A DNA stretch of 64,000 nucleotides from Demequina litorisediminis. GTDB lineage: Bacteria; Actinomycetota; Actinomycetes; Actinomycetales; Demequinaceae. The stretch lies in NCBI RefSeq assembly GCF_030161615.1, contig NZ_BSUN01000001.1:1364001-1428000 (forward strand), given 5' to 3'. A program made the translations under genes and the position numbers. Below the pieces are notes generated by a model, which saw only the letters and a list, made by a program, of their open reading frames with translations, was not told the origin of the DNA and did no database searches. Shown here one piece after another: positions 31,542-43,498 of this stretch; position 1 is the first letter of the stretch, and each line of letters starts with the position of its first letter.

Positions 31542-32602
31542 TTGAGCCTTCCTCGATACGATCCTCTGGCCGCTCGAATGGGTGGTCGCCAACATCATGG
31601 TGATCTGGCACTGGCTGTTCACCGCCATCGGCATGGATACCGCGTCCGGCTGGACCTGGGGCCTGTCGATCGTGGGCCTCGTGGTCACGATCCGTATCGC
31701 CCTGATCCCGCTCTTCGTGAAGCAGATCAAGGCCTCGCGTGCGATGCAGATGATCGCTCCCGAGTTGCGGGCCGTGCAGGCCAAGTACAAGAACAAGAAG
31801 GATCAGGCGTCCCGCGAGGCCATGAGCCGCGAGACGATGGAGCCTACGCCAAGCACAAGACGAACCCGTTCTCGTCTTGCCTCCCGATGCTGATCCAGGC
31901 GCCCATCTTCTTCGCCCTGTTCCGCGTGCTGAACTACCGCATCGAGGGCGTCTCCGAGGCTCGTCCGATCGGCATGCTGACCGCGGAACTCGCGGCGCAG
32001 GCGCACGACGCCACCATCTTTGGCGCGCAGGCTCTCCGACACGTTCACCACTGCGGACTCGGCCGCGACCCGCTGGGTGTCCGCCATCCTCATCGTCATG
32101 ATGGTCGCGACCACGTTCACCACTCAGCGTCAGGCGACCCAGAAGAACATGCCCGCCTCGGCCCTCGAGGGCCCCATGGCGAACCAGCAGAAGATCCTGA
32201 TGTACGCGCTGCCGTTCATCTTCGTGATCACCGGCCCCAACTTCCCCGTGGGTGTGCTGATCTACTGGACCACCACCAACCTGTGGACCATGGGCCAGCA
32301 GTTCTACGTGATCCGCAATAACCCGACGCCCGGCTCCGAGGCCGAGCGTCAGGCTCAAGGCCCGCAAGGAAGCGAGGGCCAAGAAGAAGGGGCTCGTCAT
32401 CGACGGGACCTCCGAGGACGTCACGACGGCCACGCTCGAGGCGCCCGTGAACCGTCAGCGTCAGCAGCCCAAGAAGGGCGGCTCGCGTTCGCAGCGTAAG
32501 AAGAAGCCCGGCACGGGTACGAGCACCGGCTCCCCGTCCGATGCCACCGACTCAGCCGACGCCGATGGCGTTGGCACCGACAAGAAGGACAACGATGACT
32601 GA
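31542..32602 (+). CDS. yidC: Membrane protein insertase YidC
   Basis: About 352 residues; inserts proteins into the inner membrane. Start TTG 31542, then the first helix FLDTILWPLEWVV, the conserved LVVTIRIALIPLFVKQIKA, a cytoplasmic loop, NPFSSCLPMLIQAPIFFAL, the helix pair around LPFIFVITGPNFPVGVLIYW and NLWTMGQQ. The C-terminal tail is Lys-rich and acidic. Four breaks: 31545, 32031 and 32353 with an extra base at AGCT, and about 31838 with a base lost where GAGCTCTAC fits. The corrected length is exact. Confidence 0.94.
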
Positions 32603-33084
32603 CGAGACCAAGACGAGCAGGCTCGTGTCCGAGGGCGATATCGCCGCGGACTTCCTCGAGGAGCCTGCTCGACATCCTCGACATGGACGGCGACATTGAC
32701 ATCTCCGTCGAGGCTGGCCGCGCCAAAGTTGCCGTCGTGGCCGAGGGACCCACGCAGGATCTCAAGCGACTCGTGGGGCCTGACGGCGAGGTGCTCGACG
32801 CGCTTCAGGATCTTGCTCGCCTGGCCGTCCAGTCCGAGACCGGCGAACTGTCGCGCCTCATGCTGGACATTGCCGACTTCCGTGCGGGACGCCGTGAGCG
32901 CCTGGCAGAGCAGGCTCGTGAGGTCATCGAGCGCGTCAAGGAAAGTGGACTGCGCGAGAGTCTTCCGCCCATGAACGCTTTTGAGCGCAAGGTAGTGCAC
33001 GACGTCGTTCTCGGGGCCGGCCTCGCGTCGGAGTCCGAGGGTGAGGACCCGCACCGCTACGTCGTGGTCCTTCCTGCGGCCTGA
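32595..33084 (+). CDS. jag: R3H/KH domain RNA-binding protein Jag (KhpB)
   Basis: About 162 residues. A KH-like domain (LLDILDMDGDIDISV, LVGPDGEVLDALQDLARLAV) and an R3H domain (LDIADFRAGRRERL, PPMNAFERKVVHDVV) match Jag/KhpB, an RNA-binding regulator linked to cell elongation. Start ATG 32595 overlaps the yidC stop. One break near 32668 (GAGCTG read GAGCCTG). parS1 begins four bases after the stop. Confidence 0.92.
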
Positions 33085-33087
33085 CAC

Positions 33088-33103
33088 TGTTTCACGTGAA
33101 ACA
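33088..33103. promoter_or_regulatory. parS: parS site 1
   Basis: TGTTTCACGTGAAACA, a perfect match to the bacterial chromosomal parS consensus bound by ParB. It lies between jag and rsmG. Confidence 0.97.
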
Positions 33104-33118
33104 TCGTGGGGTAGGTAG

Positions 33119-33804
33119 ATGAGTACCGGAGAGCGGCCCGACACAGAGGTGCCGGCGGAGGCTGCGCACACTCGCCAACGACCCCCTCCACGGCGACGAT
33201 CGCCTCAGGGAGTACTTCGGCGACTCCTATCCGCGCGTCCTGGCCTTCGCCGAGGCTCTTGGCTGTCCAGGGAGTGCTGCGTGGTCTGATCGGTCCGCGC
33301 GAGTGACTCGCATCTGGGAGCGCCACATCCTGAACTCCGCCGCGGTCGTTCCCTTCTTGGGGGAGGGAACCATCGTGGACGTGGGCTCGGGTGCGGGGCT
33401 GCCCGGCATCGTGGTCGCCGCGATGCTGCCCGAGCGTCAGGTCGTTCTCGTGGAGCCGATGGAGCGCAGAACCACGTGGCTCTTCGAGGCCGCCGAGCGC
33501 TGTGGCATCGACAACGCCATCGTGGTGCGCGGTCGCGCCGAAGAGGTCCGCGAATCCGTAGAGGCCGACGTCATCACCGCGCGTGCGGTGGCCTCGATCG
33601 ACAAGGCTCGTCAAGTGGTGCGCGCCCTTGCTCAGCCCCACCGGAACCATGGCGCTCCTCAAGGGACGGTCCGCTCCGCTGGAGATTGAGAGCGCGAAGT
33701 ACGTGCTGCGACGCGCTGGCCTCGTGGGCGAGGTTCACGACGCGCACACGCTCGATGGCGTGGATCCCACGACCGTGGTCACCCTGACGAGGGCGGCGCA
33801 CTGA
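33119..33804 (+). CDS. rsmG: 16S rRNA (guanine-527-N7)-methyltransferase RsmG
   Basis: About 227 residues. SAM-binding motif IVDVGSGAGLPGIVVA, WERHILNSA upstream, VRGRAEEV and the late MALLKGR are all typical. Start ATG 33119. Four breaks: 33165, 33258 and 33606 gain a base at AGCT, and about 33300 loses one (GAGCTGACT read as GAGTGACT). The corrected length is exact. It is flanked by parS1 and parS2. Confidence 0.93.
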
Positions 33805-33812
33805 CCTGTCAA

Positions 33813-33828
33813 TGTTTCACGTGAAACA
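33813..33828. promoter_or_regulatory. parS: parS site 2
   Basis: A perfect TGTTTCACGTGAAACA nine bases after the rsmG stop. Confidence 0.97.
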
Positions 33829-34104
33829 TCGGGTGGCGGCGCGTGCGAGTGCGAGTCGCATCCCCGTATCGCGGCGATGCCCTGATCAAGGCGACGAGGG
33901 CGAGCGACGGGTCGCACACTACGGATGTCGAGGCGCCGCCGTGTCTCAAGGCAAGGCAGTCATGTCTATCGAGCGTCAGGGATCCCCTCGGCCACCCGAA
34001 GCACCGGAGGGCCACGAGGTGTGCGTCGGGCCGCGAACGCCTAGCGAGGATGCGCGCGACATGACTAGGTACGTAGCGACCCTGGGTGGGTCTCCACGTC
34101 GCGA

Positions 34105-34120
34105 TGTTTCACGTGAAACA
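34105..34120. promoter_or_regulatory. parS: parS site 3
   Basis: A perfect TGTTTCACGTGAAACA in the noncoding stretch between rsmG and parA. Confidence 0.97.
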
Positions 34121-34413
34121 TCGGAGTGTGCGCGCGTGCTCGCGCAGGCTAAGAGAGCCTCCTCCCGGTGCCCGCGCTGGCGGGAGCAACAGGCGCCTGC
34201 CCCGTTCAGTTTCCCCAGTGTTATCCCCATACGGTTCGTGCGTGAAATGGACGATACGCACAGGTTTATCCACAGGACCGATGCGTGCGACCACGGGCCA
34301 CTCAGAAGGCCGAGAGCGTCTGCGGGTGCACCGTGTTCCGCGTCGGAGATGGCTCCCCAGCGGGTCGCGAAAGAGGGTAGAGTCGTGACTCTGACATCGG
34401 CGCGGAGCGCCAG

Positions 34414-34429
34414 TGTTTCACGTGAAACA
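34414..34429. promoter_or_regulatory. parS: parS site 4
   Basis: A perfect TGTTTCACGTGAAACA 24 bp upstream of the parA start, close enough for ParB binding to affect parA transcription. Confidence 0.97.
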
Positions 34430-34452
34430 ACCGCCCCTCGGAAGGAGAGTGC

Positions 34453-35454
34453 GTGAGCAACGACGACCTGCATTCATCGCTATCGGCGGTGGTGGACGGT
34501 CCCGAGGCAGGCGATGTTTCACGTGAAACAACGGACGCGTTCTCGGCCTTCGACGAGGGAGACGACAGCCCTCTCGCCCGGGAGATGATCGAGACCGAGC
34601 GACGACGCCGTGAGCTCTCGGAGGCTGATTTCCCGCATCCTGCACGCACTCGCATCTTCGCCGTGACCAACCAGAAGGGTGGGGTCGGAAAGACGACCAC
34701 CTCGGTCAACGTTGCGGCGGCGCTCGCCAACAAGGGTGCAAATGTACTCGTGATCGACGCGGATCCGCAGGGCAACGCGTCCACGGCGCTTGGCGTGGAG
34801 CATCGTGCGGGTACGCCGAGCATCTATGACGTGCTCCTTGACGATGTGCCCATGGCGCGCGTCGCTCAGCAGTGCCCCGATATCCCCACGTTGTGGTGCG
34901 TCCCCGCCACCATCGACCTCGCGGGTGCGGATATCGAGCCTTGTCTCTGTGGTGCGCCGTGAGTATCGCCTCCATGACGCGCTGGAGCGTCTCATGCAGG
35001 GGCCGGGTAAGGGCCTGGACTACGTCTTCATCGACTGCCCACCCAGCCTTGGACTCTTGACGCTGAACGCGATGGTGATCGCGCAGGAGATGCTGATCCC
35101 CATCCAGTGTGAGTACTACGCGCTCGAGGGCCTGACGCAGGCTCATCAAGACGGTCGAGATGGTGCGCAAGCATCTCAACCCCCAGGCTCAGCCTGTCGA
35201 CGATCGTGCTGACGATGTATGACGCCCGTACCAACTTGGCACGCGAGGTCGCTCACGAGGTGCGCTCGCACTTCCCTCAGCAGACGCTGGAACAGACCGT
35301 GCCACGTTCGGTTCGCGTCTCGGAGGCACCGAGCTTCGGCCGCACCGTCATCAGTCACGACCCGCATTCGAGCGGCGCAGTCGCCTACATGGCTGTGGCC
35401 AAGGAAATTGCCGAGCGAGGCCGGCGCCAGGAAGAGGAGAGTGGTGAGGCATGA
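34453..35454 (+). CDS. parA: Chromosome partitioning ATPase ParA
   Basis: About 332 residues. A 70-residue N-terminal extension leads to the deviant Walker A KGGVGKTT, then [29 protein letters not shown] and ARTNLAREV. It drives segregation of ParB-parS complexes. Start GTG 34453, GGAGAG site. parS5 lies inside the N-terminal extension and encodes VSRET. Three breaks, about 34948, 35141 and 35187, are all AGCT. The stop overlaps the parB start (ATGA). Confidence 0.95.
34515..34530. promoter_or_regulatory. parS: parS site 5, inside parA
   Basis: A perfect TGTTTCACGTGAAACA within codons about 21-26 of parA, translated in frame as part of DVSRETT. Confidence 0.97.
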
Positions 35455-36470
35455 GCGGAGCACGCCGTGGACTTGGTCGTGGCCTGGGGGCACTGATCCC
35501 CGAGCAGCCGCCGACGGATGGCCCCGCCAAGGAGCGTCCGCACGACGTCTTCTTCACGTCAAGCACGCCCGAGAAGGCCTCTGGAGCCACCGCATCGGCT
35601 CAGGAAGGCCTCGTGCCCGTTCCCGGAGCAACCTTCGCGCACATCGACCCGCAGGAGGTGACTCCTAACCCTCGCCAGCCGCGCGCCGTCTTTGATGAGG
35701 AGGCGCTTGCTGAACTGGTCGGTTCCATCAAGGAGATCGGCGTCCTCCAGCCCATCGTGGTGCGCCGCAAGTCCGAGGGTGGCTACGAGCCTCATCATGG
35801 GTGAGCGGCGCCTCCGCGCTTCCAAGGAAGGCGGCATCGATGCCATCCCCGCGATCGTGCGTGACACGGATGACGTCGACATGTTGCGTGACGCTCTCGT
35901 GGAGAACCTCCACCGCAGCCAGGCTCAACCCCTTGGAGGAGGCTGCGGCATATCAGCAGGCTGCTCGAGGACTTTGGTATCACCCACGAGCAGGCTTGCG
36001 GAGAAGATCTCGCGGTCACGTCCCCAGATCTCGAACACCCTTCGTCTGCTGAAGCCTGCCGCCGCTCGTGCAGCGCCGTGTCGCCGCAGGCGTCCTCAGT
36101 GCTGGACACGCCCGCGCGCTTCTGCGCCTCGAGGACCCGGCGGCCATGGAGGCCCTTGCCCAGAGGATTGTGGCCGAGGGACTGTCCGTGCGTGCCACCG
36201 AGGAAGCGGTGACCGTGGGCGTCGAGGCCCCTCAGCCTCGCCGCGGCGTGGTGCGAGCCGGCGGTCGTACGGCGGCTTTGGATGACTTGGCGTCGCGCCT
36301 AGGTGATCGGTTTGAGACTCGCGTCAAGGTGGCTCTGGGGAAGTCCAAGGGACGCATCACCATCGAGTTCGCGACGGTGGACGACCTCAACCGCATCATT
36401 CACGAGGCTCTCGCCGGAGGATCCCGGCGTGCTCGCCGCCGCGGCCAGCGACCCCAGCGACCAGAAGTAA
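35451..36470 (+). CDS. parB: Chromosome partitioning protein ParB
   Basis: About 337 residues; a CTP-dependent clamp that loads at parS. N-terminus [16 protein letters not shown], then [16 protein letters not shown] with the arginine patch, the [22 protein letters not shown], and a C-terminal dimerisation domain. Six breaks (about 35791, 35925, 35961, 35995, 36056, 36412), all AGCT with one extra base; correcting the last moves the stop to TAA 36468-36470, giving the end DPSDQK. Confidence 0.95.
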
Positions 36471-36485
36471 TCCCTGGTAGATGAC

Positions 36486-37423
36486 CTATCCTCGGTCGTA
36501 CGCGAGGCGTGCGACCGAGGCGTAAACCTCGCCGAGTGATCGGCCGGAGGCCTCCACGGCCTGCGGTAGCAGGGACGTTTCGGTCAGGCCCGGCGTCACA
36601 TTGACGTCGATGACCTGCGCCTTGCCCTGCTCATCCAGAATGATGTCGACGCGGGAGAGGTCACGCAGGCCCAAGTTCCGGTGCACCGCGAGGGCGGCGT
36701 CGGCGACGGTCGTGGCGTCTTCGGAGGAGAGTCGCGCCGGCGCGAAGTACTCGACCCGGCCAGGGTTGTAGCGTGCGTCGTAGTCGTATGCTCCTCGGCC
36801 TGGATCTCCACCGCGGGAAGGGCCTCGGCGTCGTCGCCGGTGCCAAGCACCGACACCGCCACCTCCACACCGGTCACGGCGGCCTCGATCAACGCCGTGT
36901 CGCCGTACGCGAAGCAGTGAACCAGCGCGCGGCTGAGGCTCGTCGCGTTCGGTGACGAGGGTGACGCCCAGCGCAGACCCACCGCGCGCGGGCTTGACCA
37001 CTACGGGCAGCCCCATCCGGTCCTGAATCGCGGAAATCACATGCTCGGCCCCCACCTCGCGGAACAGGGACTGGGGGAGCGTCACATACTCCGGCGTCGC
37101 GATGCCGTCACGGGCGAAGATAGCCTTGGCGACCGACTTCACCCACGCGACGCGGGCCTCACGTGCCCGGGTTCCCACGTAGGGCACACCCAGCAGGCTC
37201 GAGGAGACCCTGAAGCGAGCCATCCTCGCCCGAGGCACCGTGGAGCATCGGCCAGACGACCACGTCCTCGCGAGAACGCAAAGCCGGAATCAAGTTGGAG
37301 TCGACGTCATGCAAAGAAACCTTGAGTCCGGCGTCGCGCAGGCTCCTCCTGGACCCTCCGTCCCGACCGCATCGATACGTCGCGTTCGTGGGAGAGGCCA
37401 CCGGCCAGCACCATGACGTCCAT
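36486..37423 (-). CDS. ddl: D-alanine--D-alanine ligase family protein
   Basis: About 311 residues of the ATP-grasp Ddl family, which joins two D-Ala for peptidoglycan. Seen: VLAGGLSHERDVSMRSG at the start, LHGASGEDGSLQGLLE, PVVVKPARGGSALGV (ATP-binding), RVDIILDE and VIDVNVTPGLTE (metal-binding Glu/Asn). Start ATG 37423 with AAGGAA site. It lies at the position of the ddl-like gene seen beside parB in several actinobacteria; a second ligase elsewhere may be the main one. Breaks at about 36936, 37197 and 37343 (AGCT) and one lost base near 36785. Confidence 0.85.
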
Positions 37424-37451
37424 CAGTGTTCCTTCTCTCTCGTAGTCGAAC

Positions 37452-38755
37452 TCAGGCCAGGTCGGGCGAGGGGAAATCGACCGAGTCCCCCGCAGGCTCG
37501 CCAACGGTGCCGAAGATGCGCACCGTCTCCATCTCCGCATCGATGACGGTGGCGAGGCGCCGCACCCCTTCGCGGATGCGCTCGGGAGTGGGATAACAGA
37601 ACGACAGTCGCATGTAGTTGCGGCCCTGGCCATCGGCGTAGAAGGCGGTACCCGCCACATAGGCCACGCGGGCCGTGACGGCGCGCGGAAGCATGGACTT
37701 CGCGTCGAGCCCCTCGGGGAGCCTTGACCCACACATAGAAGCCGCCGTCGGGCACGTTCCACGATGCCTCGGGAATGTGCTCCTCGAGCGCTGAGATCAT
37801 CGCGTCCCTGCGCTCCCGGTACTGCTCGCGGAACTTCTTGATCTGGCCCTGCCAGTCAAAGTGCTCCAGGTAAGACCGAATCGCCAGCCTGGGAGGCGTT
37901 CGACGGAGAAAGAATCGCCGCCTCGGAGGCGAGCACCAGCTTCTCACGTACCGCGTGAGGTGCCACCGCCCAGCCCACCCGATAGCCAGGAGCAAAGGTC
38001 TTCGAGAAAGACCCCAGGTAAATGACGCCTTCCTCGCTCATTGACCGCATCGCGGGCATCGGCTCGCGGTCAAAGCCAAGGAGCCCATACGGGTTGTCCT
38101 CAAGGATGAGGACGCGATGGCGCGCGCAGATCTCCACCACCTGGGGCCGGCGCTCAAGCGAGAGCGTCACGCCACCGGGATTGTGGAAGTTCGGCACCGT
38201 GTAGAGGAACTTCACGCGCTTGCCCGCGGCGGCGAGCGCGGTCAGAGTGCGGTCCAGGTCCTCGGGGATGAGGCCGTCCTCGTCCATCGGCACGTGCACC
38301 ACGTCCGCCTCGTGCGCGCGGAACACACCGAGCGCGCCCACGTAGGACGGCGCCTCAGCCACGACCACGTCACCGGGGTCGAGGAAAATGGTCGAGACCA
38401 GGTCGAGGGCCTGCTGAGAACCCGTGGTGACCACCACATCGTCCGGGTGGGCGGAAATCTGCTCGAGCGCCATGACCTGGGTGATCTGCTCGCGCAGACC
38501 CTCGTCGCCCTGCCCAGAGCCGTACTGCAGCGCGACCTCGCCCTGCTCGACGATGAGGCGCTGCGTCATGGCGCCAATCTCCTCGAGCGGGAGGCCGCCG
38601 ATGTAGGGCATGCCGCCGGCGAGCGAGACCACCTCGGGTCGGCTCGCGACGGAGAAGAGAGCTCGGATCTCGGACGCGCGCATGCGGTGTGCGCGTGCGG
38701 CGTAGGAATCGAACCAGGGGTCGAGTCGCGTGCCGTGGCTATCCGAGGTGCTCAT
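37452..38755 (-). CDS. PLP-dependent aminotransferase, class I/II (LysN/KAT-like)
   Basis: About 433 residues. VSLAGGMPY, TTGSQQALDLV, AEAPSYVGAL, VPNFHNPGGVTL, LEDNPYGLL and the PLP-lysine motif SFSKTFAPGYRVGW are all in order. These fit the 2-aminoadipate/kynurenine aminotransferase group. Substrate unknown. ATG 38755. Two breaks, near 37724 (AAGCTC) and 37887 (CAGCTG). Followed by ddl 28 bases downstream, so the two may be cotranscribed. Confidence 0.87.
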
Positions 38756-38763
38756 ATGCGTCA

Positions 38764-40185
<1,422 letters not shown>

Positions 40186-40280
40186 TCATGAGGGGGCTAT
40201 CTGCGGGCCCGGGGCCCGGCTTGGTAACAGATCGTAGAGGCCGCTTGTTCCGCGTCACAACGCGCGTCCGATGCGACCGG

Positions 40281-41662
40281 TCACTCGTCGTCGGAGGGTG
40301 ACGGCAGCGGTTCGGGCGAGTAGGTGAACTCCGGGTAGGAGTGCTGGGGGTGCCGGGGTTGTAGTCGTCAGGTTCGGTGATGGTGGTGAGTTGGCTGAAC
40401 GCGACGATGCCGATGACGATCACGGCGGCGACGGTCACGCCCAGCACCAGCGGCCCTGCATTGAACGGCGCCGGCCGGTTGGCCCGCTCGCGCGCGCGTT
40501 CGAGCGCCGCGGTGATGGGCTCCGAGCGGGGCCACCAGCGGTGCAGGCGCTCCAGCAACAGTTGCCAGACCGACCCGGCGCGCCGAGCATCCTGCTGCGC
40601 GACGATCGCCTCGAGCGCGGCGATGGGCTCCTGCTTCGCGTCAGGGATGCGCTGAGCCGCCGTGTCCGTGGCCGGTTCGGGCGCAAGGGTGGACAAGTCC
40701 ACGTCGTCGGCGAGAACCCTCTGCGCCTCCGCCTCATCTGCGGCGGCCGATGCGGCAAGCACGGTCTCCTCACCCACCACCGGCATTTCGGTGGGTTCCG
40801 TGGCTGGCTCGGGTGCGGGCTCGTCTGTCGACGCCGCCGGCTCGGCGGCGTCCGGGGCGTCCGGTGAGGGGGCCGATGCGGGCTCGGGGCTGGGAGCCGA
40901 CGAGCCGAGATCCGGCGTGAGGCCGTTGCCCGCATCGCGGTGACGTGGAGTCGCGGCGGCGCGCAGGGCCCGGGCATCGGCGGGGCCGAGTGCGCGGGAG
41001 AGGGCGGCAAGACTCTCGGGCCCTTCACCGGCGATGACACCGAGCCACAGGGAGGTGCCTGCGGAACCGAGCCCCTCGGGAACATCGGCCGCGGCGAGAT
41101 CGTCGACGGGGCCACCCGAGACGGCCTCCGCGTACAAGCGGGCCAGGGCCGCCGCATCGGCCTCCTGGGAGGCGACGGCATCGCCGTCGGTCAGCGCGTC
41201 GTCGATGCCAAGGCCGGTGACGAGCACGCGGCCGGCGGGCGTGACCGTGAGCGCCGCGGCTCGGAGGTGGCCGTGGTGGATGCCATCGGCGGCCGCGACC
41301 TCAAGAGCACGCGCCGCCTCGCCCACGAGGGTGGCGGCGGCGGACGGTGCGAGGGCTCCCTCGGCGAGCAGGCTGGCGCCGTTGGTGCCCCGAGGGCGCT
41401 CCGTGACGATGTAGGTGGTCTTGCTGTCGCCGTCGATGTGGACGCCCGACGACAGGACGCGCGGGAAGCGGGCATCGCGCACCTTGGCGGTGAGGGCGGC
41501 GACGCGGCGAGCCTCGTCGGCGTGGGGTCCGCTCAGCGCATCGAGGGTGACGCGCTGCGCCAGCCTGGTGTCCTCGGCAACCCACCGCTCGACACCGGCG
41601 ATGTCGTGGGGAACGGGGTGGAGGAGTGTGAAGCGTCGACCGATGGTCGTGCCCGCATGCAC
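40281..41662 (-). CDS. Membrane-anchored protein kinase-like (pseudokinase) protein
   Basis: About 460 residues from GTG 41662. Residues 1-250 have a kinase-like fold (TTIGRRFTLLHPVPH, VLSSGVHIDGDSKTTYIVTERPRG in parts, DGIHHGHLRAAALTVTPAGRVLVTG) but the catalytic HRD is replaced (HHGHLRAAAL) and no DFG is seen. A long Ala/Pro/Glu linker, one membrane helix (LGVTVAAVIVIGIVAF) and a short outer tail follow. It lies 102 bp after murJ, in the place of the pseudokinase domain fused to MviN in mycobacteria. One C is missing from a C run near 40350. Confidence 0.75.
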
Positions 41663-41764
41663 CGTGCCATGCCCCCTTTCGACCCGATGGCCCGACAGTG
41701 AACCCTCATCTTACGTGGGTTCGCGGCCCCGTTTCCTGGCCGCGCGGAGGGCCGGTCAGATCGC

Positions 41765-43498
41765 CTAGCGGCGGCCGGGGAGTCGTCGCATGAGGGGTCC
41801 GGCGACGGCATCGAGTTCGCGCACCCTGAGTGCCTTGAGCACCGCGCCGTAGACGGCGAGCATGACGATGCCCGCGCCGGCGGTGCAGGCACCGGCGATG
41901 AAGAAGCCCGACCATCCCCGCAGCGTGGCGACGTCGGGGGCGGCCTTGAGGGCGAGCCATCCGATGACGCCTGCGGCGAGCGCTCCGACCACGGCCTTCG
42001 CATGCACGGTGAGGACGCGGCGGCCGTCGAGCCCGCCAAGGCGGCGGCGTAGGCCCCGGCACGCAGCAGCATGCCGGTGTAGTTGGACACTGCGAGGCCG
42101 AGGCCCACGCCGACCGTCCACCAGCGCGCGTCGGCGAACGCCATGACGGCGTACGCGGTGCCCACCCAGGCGATCGACATGGGGATCTGCATGACAAAGA
42201 TGGCGCGGGCGTCCTCGAGCGCGAAGTACAGGCGCTTGAAGAGCACGGTCGCACCGAGCGGCACCAGTCCCAACGTCATGGCGATCATCACGGCGGAGAC
42301 CGACTGCACCTCCGCGAGGGTGGCGGTCGGAAGCGCCACGCGCACCAGGTACTGCGACACCACGATCATCGCGACGGTGGCGAAAACGGTGAAGACGCCC
42401 GCCGATCTCAGGCCCTGCGAGAGATCCGAGCGCAGGCCAGCGGTATCGCGGGCGGCCGCATGCCTTGCCATCGCGGTGTACATCGCCGTCACGAGCGAGA
42501 TCGTCACGAGCGAGTGGGGCACTATGTACAGCGAGAGCGCCTGGAAGTACGCGGCGTTTCCGGCGATGGTGGGATCGATGCTGCCGTCGGGGAGCACCTG
42601 AGCCTGCGCCGCGACGCGGGTCACGAAGGTCACGCCCACCTGCTCGAGGACCACGGCGGCCAGCGACCAGGCGGCGATGGTGCCGATGCCGGACAGGCTC
42701 GCCCTTGGGGCCCCGCCACTGCCAGCGCCAGTGGTAGCCGCCGCGTACGAGCGGCACCAGCAAGATCAGCGCCTGTGCCGCGATGCCGAGCGTGGCGACG
42801 CCCGCGAGCAGGGCAATCCGTCCGGGGGTCCACACCGTGAGGTCGTCGGCCCCGGTGATGTACTGGCCGAACACACCGAGATAGATCAGCAGCCCGGTGA
42901 TGGAGACGACGTTGTTGAGCACCGGGGCCCACATGAAGGGGCCGAACTGTTCGCGGGCGTTGAGTACCTGTCCGAGCAGCGTGTAGAGGCAGTAGAAGAA
43001 CAGGCGCGGAATGCACCAGTACGAGAATGCCGTGGCGAGCGCGAGGAGTTCCGGCGGCCAATCGTGCGTGTAGAGGTTGACCCACACCTGCGCCATGATC
43101 GTCGCAATGACGGTGACGACGAGTGAGATCACCGTGCCGATGGTGAGGATGCGGTCCACGGTCCGCTTGCCGTCGGGGCGGCTGAAGGCGCGCACGATCT
43201 GTGGCACGAGCACCGCGTTGAGGACTCCCGCCGCGAGGATCGCGAACATGGCGTTGGGGAGGCGGTTGGCGATGTCGTAGGCGTTGGCTGCTGCGGCATT
43301 GACGCCGATGGCGGCCACCAGCAGCGCATTCCGGATGAGGCCAAGCGCGCGGGAGACCGCCGTGCCCGAGGCCATCACCGCGGTGTTGCGCGTGATGGAG
43401 CGGCGGCGCCGCCCGCCGAGCGTCATGCCGTCCTCGGACGGCGCAGCGCCGTCTCCGGATCCCGCGGGCTCACCCGGGTTGGGGGACTGCTCAGACAT
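41765..43498 (-). CDS. murJ: Lipid II flippase MurJ
   Basis: About 577 residues with fourteen membrane segments. SRALGLIRNALLVAAIG, NRLPNAMFAILAAGVLNAVLVP in parts, PRLFFYCLYTLLGQVLNAR and FGPFMWAPVLNN are MurJ/MviN signatures. It flips the peptidoglycan precursor to the outside. It lacks the C-terminal pseudokinase found in mycobacterial MviN; that part is the next gene. Breaks: near 42698 (GAGCTG, +1) and near 42045 (-1, where GGAGCTACG fits). Confidence 0.92.
   Translation of the reverse strand: MSEQSPNPGEPAGSGDGAAPSEDGMTLGGRRRRSITRNTAVMASGTAVSRALGLIRNALLVAAIGVNAAAANAYDIANRLPNAMFAILAAGVLNAVLVPQIVRAFSRPDGKRTVDRILTIGTVISLVVTVIATIMAQVWVNLYTHDWPPELLALATAFSYWCIPRLFFYCLYTLLGQVLNAREQFGPFMWAPVLNNVVSITGLLIYLGVFGQYITGADDLTVWTPGRIALLAGVATLGIAAQALILLVPLVRGGYHWRWQWRGPKGEPVRHRHHRRLVAGRRGPRAGGRDLRDPRRGAGSGAPRRQHRSHHRRKRRVLPGALAVHSAPLARDDLARDGDVHRDGKACGRPRYRWPALGSLAGPEIGGRLHRFRHRRDDRGVAVPGARGASDRHPRGGAVGLRRDDRHDVGTGAARCDRALQAPVLRARGRPRHLCHADPHVDRLGGHRVRRHGVRRRALVDGRRGPRPRSVQLHRHAAACRGLRRRLGGLDGRRVLTVHAKAVVGALAAGVIGWLALKAAPDVATLRGWSGFFIAGACTAGAGIVMLAVYGAVLKALRVRELDAVAGPLMRRLPGRR

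Larger units (their letters stand above)
33829..34452. other. Gene-poor parS region between rsmG and parA
   Basis: About 620 bp without a convincing gene; open frames here simply read across parS sites and have no family features. It contains parS3 and parS4, a perfect DnaA box TTATCCACA at 34266-34274, and a TTATCCCCA near match about 50 bp before it. This is probably ParB-loading DNA plus the parA promoter. Confidence 0.6.

Noticed and set aside
33812-34456. A 214-codon frame beginning MFHVKH between rsmG and parA
   Set aside because: It merely translates parS sites and noncoding DNA; the MFHVKH start is the usual artefact of parS.
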